Below, one piece after another: positions 1 to 7,337 of a stretch of 19,187 nucleotides of DNA (positions are counted from its first letter, which is position 1; every line of letters starts with the position of its first letter). The notes beneath the pieces were generated by a model. The model saw nothing but the letters and a program-made list of their open reading frames with translations, was not told the origin of the DNA and made no database searches. Position numbers and translations under genes: made by a program. Origin of the DNA: Candidatus Altimarinota bacterium (GTDB lineage Bacteria > Patescibacteriota > Gracilibacteria > BD1-5 > UBA2023); assembly GCA_003488655.1 (NCBI GenBank), contig DNKW01000005.1, positions 958-20,144 of the forward strand, in the 5' to 3' direction.

Positions 1-99
1 GGCGTCATCGTTTGCTTCATCGAGCAAAATCCATGATTCATGAGATGGAATCTCGATGGTTTTTGGAAGTAAGTGGAAGTATTGTATTTGACTTTTCAT
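1..99 (-). CDS. Start of an unidentified gene, cut by the window edge
   Basis: On the minus strand an ATG at 99 opens a reading frame that runs off the left edge (33 residues, beginning MKSQIQYFHLLPKTIEI). The visible peptide has ordinary composition (IPSHESWILLDEANDD) and no stop, but it is too short to assign a family. The gene would be divergent from the 100-aa gene at 187. The plus-strand promoter of that gene lies at 88-115 and overlaps this start codon, so the two genes could interfere with each other's transcription. I see no clear Shine-Dalgarno. The frame could be a chance open frame. Confidence 0.45.
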   Translation of the reverse strand, partial: MKSQIQYFHLLPKTIEIPSHESWILLDEANDDA

Positions 100-115
100 A
101 GAACTTAGATATAAA
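88..115 (+). promoter_or_regulatory. Promoter for the 100-aa gene
   Basis: A -35 box TTGACT at 88-93 and a -10 box TATAAA at 110-115 are separated by exactly 16 bp. Transcription would begin at about 122, just at the base of a long hairpin in the leader. Confidence 0.6.
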
Positions 116-123
116 GATGTAGA

Positions 124-167
124 ATGATTACCCAGTATAGCCATGTCGGCTGTACTGTGTTAATCAT
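124..167 (+). promoter_or_regulatory. Stem-loop in the 5' leader of the 100-aa gene
   Basis: ATGATTA at 125-131 can pair with TAATCAT at 161-167. Inside it CAGTATAGCC (133-142 region) pairs with GGCTGTACTG (148-157) around an ATGTC loop, with one G-U pair. The structure occupies the predicted extreme 5' end of the transcript, just upstream of the strong Shine-Dalgarno. It could stabilise the mRNA or act as a regulatory site. It has no U-tract, so it is not an intrinsic terminator. Confidence 0.45.
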
Positions 168-186
168 CAATTTTGAGGAGGAAATT

Positions 187-489
187 ATGTCCGATAAATT
201 TATTATGGCGTCGCAAATGCTCGCTATCATCGAGGAAAACAAACGGAATAGGCTTCTGATGAGAATGGGGCGGTATGATGCGAAAGTTATTGCCACAGTC
301 GAGGACATTCTTGCGAAAATGGCACTGGGGGAAAATCGGGAATATGACATATCATTGATATGGGCGGAAAATAATGAAAATTTCCGTGAACAATTCAAAG
401 ATCTCACCTACAAATTTGGTTATACTATGGTTCATTACATAGATACGCCCAATCAACGGTTTCTCTCCGCCTTTTTTACCAGGGAATAA
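187..489 (+). CDS. Hypothetical protein, 100 aa
   Basis: I do not recognise this protein. The start at 187 is chosen over an in-frame ATG at 124 because a strong Shine-Dalgarno (GAGGAGG, 175-181) lies immediately upstream and because 124 falls inside the leader hairpin. The product is small, soluble and charged. It has a helical N-terminal half (MASQMLAIIEENKRNRLLMR) and no signal peptide, membrane segment or cysteine. No UGA codon is used. It is a single-gene unit with its own promoter at 88-115 and an intrinsic terminator at 500-525. It is one of only two genes in the window with an obvious Shine-Dalgarno, which suggests efficient translation. Confidence 0.75.
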   Translation: MSDKFIMASQMLAIIEENKRNRLLMRMGRYDAKVIATVEDILAKMALGENREYDISLIWAENNENFREQFKDLTYKFGYTMVHYIDTPNQRFLSAFFTRE

Positions 490-499
490 CATTTCTATT

Positions 500-525
500 G
501 CCCGAGCATGTCTCGGGCTTTTTTT
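500..525 (+). terminator. Intrinsic terminator of the 100-aa gene
   Basis: GCCCGAG (500-506) pairs with CTCGGGC (512-518) around a 5-nt loop and is followed by seven T residues. The T-tract runs into the stop codon of sufB on the other strand (524-526), so the two convergent genes end back to back. Confidence 0.85.
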
Positions 526-1912
526 ATACCCTCTTTTCCATCTCCATTGCGATGAGTACATTCATCTCGGCAGCATATTCGAGCGGGAGTTCCCGGACGA
601 CGGGCGAGAGAAACCCGTTCACGATCATGGTTTTCGCCGCATCCTCGTCGATTCCCCGGCTCCGCATATAGAAGAGCGCTTCTTCGGAGATCCTCCCGGC
701 ACTCGCTTCGTGAGCGACGGTCGAGGAACTGTTGCCGACCCGGATATCGGGGAAGGTGTCGCTTTTCGACTCAGAATCGAGAATGAGTCCGTCACACTCG
801 ATCTTCGCGACCGACCCCGTAGCGGACGGCTTGATATCGAGGAGTCCGCGATAGGTCGCCCGACCTCATCCTTTGGAGAGCGATTTTGAAAGTACGGTCG
901 AGGTGGTATATTCTCCGATATGGATGATTTTCGCTCCGGTATCGGTATCCTGTCCTGCCGCTGCAAGCGCGACACCGATGTGCGTTGCGGAACTTTTCCG
1001 CCCTTTTAGAACTGAGCAGGGATAGAGCATCGTCACGCCCGATCCCATATTGCCCCCGACCCATTCTATAAACCCCTCTTCCTCAACGATTGCCCGCTTG
1101 GTGTTGAGATTATAGGTATCAATGGACCAGTTCTCGACCGAGCTGTACCGCATCCGAGCTTTTTTTCCGACATATATTTCCACACACCCGGCATGGAGAC
1201 TCGCAGTTCCGTATTTCGGTGCCGAACATCCTTCGATATAATGTGCCTGAGCTTCGTCCTCCAGGATGATGATCGTATGTTCGAACTGCCCTCCCGCACG
1301 GGCATTCATACGAAAGTACGCTTGGAGCGGATCTTCGATGACGACTCCTTTCGGAACATAGAGAAATGTCCCCCCGCTCCAAACTGCCGCATGAAGGGCG
1401 GAAAATGTGTGGTCATTTATAGGGATTGCTTTCATAAAATGACTTCGCACGAGCTCCTCGTGTTCGTGAATCGCAACGGACATATCCTCAAAAATCACCC
1501 CGAGATCTCGGAGTTCCTGACGGAGATTATGATACACCACCTCACTGTCGTACTGGGCTCCGACCCCCGCGAGCATCGCTTTTTCAGCTTCTGGGATACC
1601 GAGCCGATCAAATGTCCGTTTGATATCGACCGGGACATCTTCCCAATTTTTCCGATCTCCCTCCATGTCCGCTTTTGCGAAGTATCGGATGGAATCGAGA
1701 TCGAGTCCCGAGAGATTTGGTCCCCAAGAGGGGAGGGGTTTACTCCGAAAAACCTCCAATGCTTTTAATCGGAGTTCGAGCATCCAAGCGGGGTCATTAT
1801 TCGACTCTGAGATTTTCCGGATAACCGCCTCACTGAGTCCCGCGTCGGAAATATTCTTGTAGACTATTTCATCGCTCTGATCGAGATGAGATTGGAGAGA
1901 ATTATTTGACAT
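524..1912 (-). CDS. sufB: Fe-S cluster assembly scaffold SufB
   Basis: This is SufB, the cytosolic scaffold of the SUF system, which works with the ATPase SufC to build and transfer Fe-S clusters. The 462-aa product has the usual length for SufB. Recognisable segments include LYVPKGVVIEDPLQAYFRMN, FEHTIIILEDEAQAHYIEGC, SSVENWS and VGGNMGSGVTMLYP. Near the C-terminus the cysteine in AKIECDGLIL and the HEA in STVAHEASAGRI match the residues known in E. coli SufB as Cys405 and His433/Glu434. The frame contains one UGA (866-868), which falls at the conserved glycine of SKG-G-GRATYRGL; read as stop it would delete the functional C-terminus. sufC is encoded upstream on the same strand, but an opposite-strand gene lies between them. 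No sufD, sufS or sufU is in the window. Confidence 0.97.
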
Positions 1913-1925
1913 ATTTTATTTTTTA

Positions 1926-1953
1926 AATATAAGTGTTGTCGCTCGTGTTTTCA
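1926..1953 (-). promoter_or_regulatory. Possible promoter of sufB
   Basis: On the minus strand TGAAAA (1948-1953) and TATATT (1926-1931) are separated by 16 bp. The -35 box is weak. sufB probably needs its own promoter because the gene between it and sufC is on the other strand. Confidence 0.35.
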
Positions 1954-1988
1954 TAAACTGCGTAATTTTTCCGAAAAAGGAGTGTGTC

Positions 1989-2390
1989 ATGTTCAAAAAT
2001 GAAATATTGGTTGTCAGGTTCGGTTACAGTGTTCTTTACACAGCAACTACCGCCTATGCGATGCAATGGAATCTCGGTATTCCTTTCGTCATTCTCGTGT
2101 TTATTTTCATATTCATCGGATCCCTTGCGTTACAATATGGAGCATGGAATACCCTCCTGAAGATCATAGTACAAAAATGGAGGAAATGGATATTCCTTGT
2201 TGGAGAATTTGTATCCATACTTTGGTTTCTCATGGAAACCTTATCACTCAAGGAAAACCTATCCTCATCAATCCTTCATGCTACCCCGCAAGATATAGGC
2301 TTGAATATAGCTTTGGTCGCGTTTGCTGCCTCAATGTCGATAAGTGCGCTCTGTTCGAAAAAAGAGTTTGAGAAACATCGGGCGTTGTAG
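1989..2390 (+). CDS. Small multi-pass membrane protein, 133 aa
   Basis: I do not recognise a family. The protein is strongly hydrophobic, with about four candidate membrane segments at roughly residues 8-25, 28-50, 66-86 and 103-122. A short basic loop (VQKWRKW) lies between the second and third, and the C-terminus is charged (SKKEFEKHRAL). A good Shine-Dalgarno (AAGGAG) precedes the ATG. No UGA codon is used. The gene lies between sufC and sufB on the opposite strand and ends in its own hairpin and terminator, so it is transcribed separately from the suf genes. No link to Fe-S assembly can be shown. Confidence 0.75.
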   Translation: MFKNEILVVRFGYSVLYTATTAYAMQWNLGIPFVILVFIFIFIGSLALQYGAWNTLLKIIVQKWRKWIFLVGEFVSILWFLMETLSLKENLSSSILHATPQDIGLNIALVAFAASMSISALCSKKEFEKHRAL

Positions 2391-2428
2391 ATCTATACTA
2401 TCCTCTCAGAGGATTGGTATCGACCTAC
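2387..2428 (+). repeat. Long imperfect hairpin at the 3' end of the membrane-protein gene
   Basis: GTAGATCTATAC (2387-2398) pairs at 10 of 12 positions with GTATCGACCTAC (2417-2428). Nested within it is the near-perfect palindrome TCCTCTCAGAGGA (2401-2413). It begins at the stop codon and precedes a separate intrinsic terminator by about 20 nt. Confidence 0.5.
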
Positions 2429-2447
2429 AATATTTCCTCAATCAAGA

Positions 2448-2471
2448 CCCCAGCAAGACTGGGGCTTTTTT
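2448..2471 (+). terminator. Intrinsic terminator
   Basis: CCCCAG (2448-2453) and CTGGGG (2459-2464) form a stem with a 5-nt loop, followed by C and six T residues. It ends the membrane-protein transcript. The last T residues overlap the sufC stop codon (2470-2472, other strand). Confidence 0.85.
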
Positions 2472-3198
2472 ATTCCCCAAATCCCTCCACTCCAATCTTC
2501 TTCACCAACTCCCCTCCTCCTCGCTCGACAATCCCCCCGTTCTTCAGAATAATAACTTCATCCGGTTTTACGAACTCGGTCATACGGAAATTATGCGTGA
2601 TGATGATGAGGGTATTTTCGGGAGTTTTCACGCGAGCCAAGAGTTCGGCAACCGTCCGGAATGCATCGATGTCGAGTCCGCTCTCGATCTCGTCAAGGAT
2701 GATGTACTTCGGATTTAGGAGCTTCATCTGGAGGATTTCGATTTTGCGTTTCTCCCCACCCGAAAACCCGACATTCAGATCGCGATCGAGAAACGCTTCT
2801 GGAATCCCGAGTTCTTTCGTGAGCGTCGCCAAGTATCTTCGGCAGAGGAAAGGGGAGAGTGCTTTGGTTCCAGTAACAAGATGTCTGTTATGAATCGTCC
2901 GAAGATATTCCCCGAGTCGTACTCCCCGAACTTCTGGGATATTCTGAAGCGAGAGAAAGAGTCAGCGATGACTTCGTTCATCGGGGGTCATAACCGCCAA
3001 ATCCTCTCCGTCGAGGATCATACCTCCCTCCTCTATCCGGTATTTCGGATGTCCCATAAGAGTGAGGGCAAGAGAGGATTTCCCGCTCCCGTTCTGCCCG
3101 AGAATATAATAGGTTTTCCCTGTCTCGAAAGAGATATCGATGTTTCGGAGAATCTCTTTTCATTCCACCGAAACTCTGAGGTTCTGTACTTGTATCAT
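2470..3198 (-). CDS. sufC: Fe-S cluster assembly ATPase SufC
   Basis: SufC is the ABC-type ATPase that drives cluster assembly on SufB. The 242-aa product has the family's usual length. Motifs in order: Walker A GQNGSGKSS (about residues 35-43), Q-loop in LFLSLQNIPEV, ABC signature SGGEKRK, Walker B and D-loop in YIILDEIESGLDID, and the switch histidine in IIITHNFR. Two UGA codons lie in frame. The one at 2962-2964 gives the glycine of HR-G-LFLSLQ, matching the usual EGIFLAFQ-type segment. The one at 3160-3162 is in the N-terminal strand (SVE-G-KEILRN). The ATG at 3198 is chosen because it gives the full N-terminus MIQVQNLRV. No Shine-Dalgarno is visible. Confidence 0.97.
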
Positions 3199-3231
3199 TG
3201 CAAAAAAATGAATGGTGACTAAATTAGTCAT

Positions 3232-3259
3232 ATATTATCGAAAATGGGCTGGAATGCAA
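3232..3259 (-). promoter_or_regulatory. Promoter of sufC
   Basis: The -35 box TTGCAT (3254-3259) and -10 box TAATAT (3232-3237) are separated by 16 bp. The -35 lies in an extended TTTCATTTGCATT element that also occurs at the promoters of the prepilin gene and rplA. Confidence 0.6.
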
Positions 3260-3282
3260 ATGAAAAAGCTTTTTCTTGCTAT
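3251..3282. repeat. Left copy of the segment flanking the prepilin gene
   Basis: GGAATGCAAATGAAA (3251-3265) and TTTTTCTTGCTAT (3270-3282) both occur, in the same order and orientation, at 5414-5428 and 5446-5458 on the other side of the prepilin-FISUMP gene. The spacing differs (4 versus 17 nt). The right copy has promoters on both strands. In the left copy only the minus-strand promoter (sufC) is intact, because no -10 lies at the right distance on the plus strand. Confidence 0.55.
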
Positions 3283-3409
3283 TCTGCTATTTTCGTTGTC
3301 AGGCTATATAAAACACCCGCTGATGACGACGGAAAGCGTCAAAGGATCAGAAGTGTCAAGATGAATTACAAAGCAAGAGAGGATCCCAAGCGTCAGAGAG
3401 TGCGGTTTT

Positions 3410-5359
3410 CTAGTTTTTGAGGCAACGTACAGAGAAACCGGTTGCTCGAGTAACGTTATTGAAATTCATGGGAACCACAGACGTAGAAGTGGAACTTAGA
3501 TTGTACCCGTACACGGTGTACGAACTAGACGACCAGTAGCCACCATACGATCCCTGACTAGTGAGCGCCCCGTTGGAGGCAGCCCGATAGCCTGCAGTAG
3601 GAAGTTTCAGCGTGCTTATAAAGGTATTCCGATGACTTCCGAGGGTGGTATAAGCGGTATTCCATTCGGATTGGGTCGGTACGTGGTAGTTTAGGGCGCA
3701 GGGACCTCGGGTATCGGGAGTAGCGGTTCCTCCCCAATCATACCAACGGTTCGCTCCTCCGCTTGTCGTATCCGATATGGTTGATGACCAAGCAGAGAGA
3801 GTGGGGGTTGTACAGGACTGAGTATCGCGATCCCAGGTGCAGTTGTCGGTGGAGGTTACTCCTCCGTCATAATCCCATGCGATATTCTCTCACCACTGGA
3901 AGTACTTTCCTCGTTTTGATTCCGGTTCTACGAGGGGGTTATCATTGGCGTTGGCAGCGTAGGATGTGGATATGGTCGTAGCTCCGACATTACAGGCAGC
4001 CCAGTATTTTCATCCGACAAGGATATCGGGAGTTGTGCATCATGGATATTGATGAGTTGTTACTGTCAATGTTTTCCCACTATTATCTCCACAAGCTCCT
4101 CATACTGGGGTAATATTGGTGGTTCAAACGGAAAGAGTAGTAATGGTGGTTCCGGCAATGGTAGCGACGGCAGTATCCGAGCTAGTATAGCTTGTCGGTG
4201 CCGTACTACAGTTGTTGGAGATAGTGGAACTGGTTCCTTGTGTTACGGAAGCTTGAGAGAGAGTGAATGTGCCGGTTGCTCCGTCTACGGTACAGTTCGC
4301 AAAAGTATATGTACCGCTCAAAGTTCCGTCCGTACAAGTTCTCTGTTGGCTGATACAGGTATTCCCAAATGATACGGAGGCTGTTTGATAGGCGGTAACG
4401 GAAGTACTGTGTGTTATGGGGGTAGCGTTAAAAGTACAATCCTGATAAGTTATGACTGCCGTGTGGACAGTACTTGTACTTCCTCCGAGGCTCACAGAGA
4501 GGAATTTTCCTCAGAGACTCGCCATAGTTCCGGTATTTGTGTCCCTAAGGGCTGTTATATATGAAGCGATATTGGATTGGCTCGCGAGAGCGGTTCCGGA
4601 GTAGGCAAGAGCTATGCTGGAGGCGAAGAGGATTCGTTCAGTATCGTTGGATGGGAGAGAACCGGAGGAATAGACAAGGAGCTTGGATGCAATAACTGCA
4701 TTTGCGAGTCCTCCAGAGTTGGTTTGTCCGTGGATGAGAAACTTGGCAGGATCCAATGCTCCGCTCCCAGTAGTGATGAGAGATGGCACTGCGAGAAGGT
4801 AGACCATGCTTCCTGTTTCTGTTTTGGCTACTATTCCGTTATAGTTCCCTTTGATGTAGGTGAGAGTGGGATTTCCGGAAGATGCGTAGGTTTGTGGTAT
4901 TATGTAAGCCATACTGTCTCATTCCCAATCGGTCTTGAGTTGATATGCATTTCCATGAGTAAGCTTGGAGTAGGTGTATTCTTTGGCGGTCGTCAGGGGA
5001 TCAGTGGGCTTTTTTGATAGCTTGGATCCTGCGGAACCGAGGATGTTTACGACGGTGTCTCCGATGGTTCCTTGAGTCCAGAGAACTCCCCCGGAGTAAG
5101 TGACGGAGAAAGAGCCGTCGGGGTTCGGATAGGAACCGGTTTTAATGTAGGCGATATCGAGACCTTTGGCTATATTGGCGAAATCGGATGTTCTGGAGGA
5201 GTCACGGGCATTGCCGGAGAAACCTGTCAGTCTTGTGAAAGCGATGGTTCCGAGAATGATGAGAATAGTGATGACCACGATGAGTTCCACGAGGGTGAAA
5301 CCCTGGTAGTTGTGGGATTTGGATTTTTGGTTTATGGAAAGAGTATTTTTTGTGTTCAT
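3410..5359 (-). CDS. Type IV prepilin-like protein with Ig-like and FISUMP domains
   Basis: The 649-aa protein begins with a type IV prepilin leader. Cleavage is expected after Gly20 (YQG/FTLVE), with the conserved Glu at +5 and a hydrophobic helix at about residues 21-40, so it should be processed by prepilin peptidase and displayed outside the cell. Residues of about 45-145 resemble a pseudopilin head. About 365-425 looks like a bacterial Ig-like (BIG2) strand pattern (SDTAVATIAGT). From about 445 to the end it matches the FISUMP domain (Fibrobacter succinogenes major paralogous domain): VGGKYWAACNVG, GKYFQWGEN, HVPTQSEW, GYRAASNGAL, GGYWSSS and the final GFSVRCLKN. Seven UGA codons lie in frame (4919, 4511, 4124, 4100, 4040, 4010, 3890), and only glycine decoding restores the domain. 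The start at 5359 fits the leader; an upstream TTG is less likely. Its role is inferred to be adhesion or surface binding. Confidence 0.9.
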
Positions 5360-5394
5360 AAGAAGGGGGGTAAATTTTAAAAATGGACGGGAAA

Positions 5395-5422
5395 AGTGTA
5401 ACAGAGATTTATAGGAATGCAA
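5395..5422 (-). promoter_or_regulatory. Promoter of the prepilin-FISUMP gene
   Basis: TTGCAT (5417-5422) and TACACT (5395-5400) are separated by 16 bp. The -35 shares the extended TTTCATTTGCATT element with the sufC and rplA promoters. Confidence 0.55.
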
Positions 5423-5458
5423 ATGAAATAATTCCCTTTTCGAGGTTTTTCTTGCTAT
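5414..5458. repeat. Right copy of the segment flanking the prepilin gene
   Basis: This contains the two blocks shared with 3251-3282 (15 nt and 13 nt, both identical). It carries the -35 boxes of two divergent promoters, for the prepilin gene (-) and the DUF2130 gene (+). Confidence 0.55.
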
Positions 5459-5478
5459 CTTCGCATTTTCCTTATAAT
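5451..5478 (+). promoter_or_regulatory. Promoter of the DUF2130 gene
   Basis: CTTGCT (5451-5456) and a consensus TATAAT (5473-5478) are separated by 16 bp. The start codon is about 33 nt further on, with no Shine-Dalgarno between. Confidence 0.55.
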
Positions 5479-5511
5479 CATCTCTAAATTATTCATTCCT
5501 CACTCTTTTTT

Positions 5512-6690
5512 ATGTCCAATACCATTGTCTGTCCGAACTGTCATAAGGCCATTGACCTCTCCGATATCGCGAAGCAGGAACTCGAAGGAGAGTTCGCCAA
5601 GCGTGAAGCGACCATGCAGGAGGAGCTCAAAAAGCGCGAAGAGGAGATAAAAAAAGAGATGTGGGGGAAAGCCGTCGCCGCAGCAAAAGTTCAGTCCGAT
5701 GAAGAAAACAAGAAACGCGAAGTGGAGCTCGAATCGCTCCGCAAGCGCGACGAAGAATCTCGCAAGAAAGAGATGGACTTCCTCCGAGAACGCCAGCAGT
5801 TCGAGGACACGATAAAGAACGCGAAATTCGAGAACGAAAAAGCGCTCTTTGAAGCACGCAAACTTATGGAGGAAGAACTCAAAGTACAGCTCCGCAAAGA
5901 GCAGAATCTCGAACAGGAGAAACTCGGGCTCGAGTGGGAGAAGAAGCTCGCCGAACGAGACAAACAAATGGAAATCCTTCAGCGTTCCCTCGCGGAAGCG
6001 AATCAGAAAGCCAATCAGGGTTCCATGCAGATTCAGGGGGAGATCCAAGAGAATGCCCTCAAGGGACTCCTCGCGAGCGAATTTCCGTTCGATATGATCG
6101 ACGATGTACCGACCGGCATCAAGTGAGCCGATCTCGTCCACACCGTCCGCAATCAGTTCGGACACACTGCCGGTATCATCGCCTGGGAATCCAAAAATAC
6201 CAAGGCATGGTCGGACTCCTGGGTCGACAAACTTAAAGAAGACCGTCTCCGCGTAAATGCCTCCATCTCCGTCATCATCTCCAATGTCCTCCCAGACGGA
6301 GTCAACCACTTCGGTCTCTACCGCGACATCTGGGTCACGGAATGGCGCTATGTCATCCCGCTTACCATCGCGCTCCGAGAGCAGATGATCACCATGGAAC
6401 AAGTCAAGAATTCCCTCAAGGGCAAGGACGAGAAGATGGATATGCTCTACTCCTACCTCACTTCCACCGAATTCCGCGACAAGATCCAGAATGTTATTGA
6501 GGCCTTCCAGTCCATGAAGGAATCCCTCGAAACCGAGAAACGCTCCATGGAGCGAATCTGGGCGAGTCGCGAGAAACAGCTCGACCGCGTCATCTCCAAC
6601 ACCGCCCGTCTCTACGGCGATATGCAGGGGCTTATCGGAGCACAGCTCCCGAAAGTGGAATATTTGGAGTTGGGGAGTGGAGAGGAATAA
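5512..6690 (+). CDS. DUF2130 family protein (PD-(D/E)XK nuclease-like)
   Basis: This 392-aa protein starts with a CPNCHKAI half zinc-ribbon. A long charged coiled coil follows (about residues 20-185, rich in E, K and R). The DUF2130 core is about residues 195-340: GLLASEFPFDMIDDVPTGIK-G-ADLVHTVR, then IIAWESKNTKAWSDSWVDKLKED, whose E-x-K and surrounding residues are the nuclease-like signature. A second helical stretch ends the protein. One UGA (6124-6126) encodes the glycine before ADLVHTVR. The biochemical role of the family is not established; it is usually described as PD-(D/E)XK-like, so DNA binding or cleavage is an inference. No Shine-Dalgarno is visible. A diverged duplicate of its last 64 nt lies at 7263-7326, beyond the toxin-antitoxin pair. 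Confidence 0.9.
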
Positions 6691-6695
6691 AAAAC

Positions 6696-6726
6696 TTGCA
6701 TTTTCCGTAAAATACGTAAAATACGG
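6696..6726 (+). promoter_or_regulatory. Promoter and probable operator of the toxin-antitoxin pair
   Basis: TTGCAT (6696-6701) and TAAAAT (6717-6722) with a 15-bp spacer form a promoter about 30 bp before the antitoxin start. Over its -10 region lie two tandem copies of CGTAAAATA (6706-6714, 6715-6723), framed by the inverted ends CCGTA (6705-6709) and TACGG (6722-6726). Antitoxins of this type commonly repress their own operon, so this is the likely operator. Confidence 0.5.
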
Positions 6727-6752
6727 ATGTGTACTTGATAACTATTTAAAAT

Positions 6753-6989
6753 ATGGAAACTCTCACCGCCACAATAGCACAGAAGAATTTCGGTGCCGTG
6801 ATGCGCAAGATCGATCGTTCACCCGTATTCGTGAGCCAGCACGGTGAGCCACGAGCAGTAATCCTCGGACTCGACGACTTTCGGGATCTCATAGATGGCA
6901 AGATGGCGACGACTGTATACGAGTCGCAGGATTTCCTCTCAATAGAGGAGTCGACTAATTTTATTACCTCCCTCGCACGACATGCTTAG
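6753..6989 (+). CDS. Phd/YefM-type antitoxin
   Basis: The 78-aa protein fits the Phd/YefM antitoxin fold: an N-terminal DNA-binding part with LTATIAQKNFGAVMRKIDRS, a beta strand PVFVSQHGEPRAVIL, and GLDDFRDLID leading to a toxin-binding tail. In the family the N-terminus binds operator DNA and the C-terminus neutralises the toxin. Its stop overlaps the toxin start (ATGCTTAG, 6982-6989), which indicates translational coupling. The gene follows the DUF2130 gene on the same strand by 62 nt but has its own promoter. No Shine-Dalgarno is visible. Confidence 0.85.
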   Translation: METLTATIAQKNFGAVMRKIDRSPVFVSQHGEPRAVILGLDDFRDLIDGKMATTVYESQDFLSIEESTNFITSLARHA

Positions 6990-7260
6990 TATCCAACTTT
7001 CCCGCCGTGTGCGGGATTTTCTTGAGGCCATCCCGAAAAAGCACGCCTGACAGATCGCTCGCAAGATCCAGGAGATCGCGACCGATCCGGATACTCGTCC
7101 GCCCCATCCGCTGCGAGGATTTCCAGGATACTATCGAGTCAAATCGGGCGAATATCGATTCATCTATCGGATCGAGGACGGTCATATATTGCTCGTCCTC
7201 ATCGCCGGGAAACGAAACGACGACGAGATTTATCGGGATTTCTTGAAGATGATGAAGTAA
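6982..7260 (+). CDS. RelE/ParE-type toxin
   Basis: The 92-aa product has the RelE/ParE pattern: an N-terminal helix LSRRVRDFLEAIPKK, a second helix KIQEIATDP, then HPLRGFPGYYRVKSGEYRFIYRIEDGHILLVLIAGKRNDDEIY. The strand order and the RVKSGEYR, RIED and GKR segments are typical. RelE members are mostly ribosome-dependent mRNases and ParE members poison gyrase; I cannot tell which from sequence alone. A UGA (7048-7050) at residue 23 is read as glycine, so the toxin would be truncated at 22 residues in a standard-code host. It overlaps the antitoxin by 8 nt. Its stop is followed after 2 nt by the duplicated DUF2130 tail. Confidence 0.88.
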
Positions 7261-7262
7261 TT

Positions 7263-7326
7263 GGGGCTCATCAGGGCACAGTTACCAAAAGTGGAGTATT
7301 TGAAGCTCAGGAGTGGAGAGGAGCAA
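7263..7326 (+). pseudogene. Relic of a second DUF2130 gene 3' end
   Basis: These 64 nt align without gaps to the last 64 nt of the DUF2130 gene (6627-6690), with 13 mismatches by my hand count (about 80%). Translated, they give GLIRAQLPKVEYLKLRSGEE against GLIGAQLPKVEYLELGSGEE in the intact gene. Most codon differences are synonymous. The stop TAA has become CAA. The relic starts 2 nt after the toxin stop and ends 11 nt before the exonuclease III stop codon. Confidence 0.75.
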
Positions 7327-7337
7327 AATTATTCTCT

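Noticed and set aside
5500..6402. 300-aa open frame antisense to the DUF2130 gene
   Set aside because: It is a phenylalanine/leucine/glutamate-rich shadow of the coiled coil on the other strand, with no recognisable domain and no start signals.
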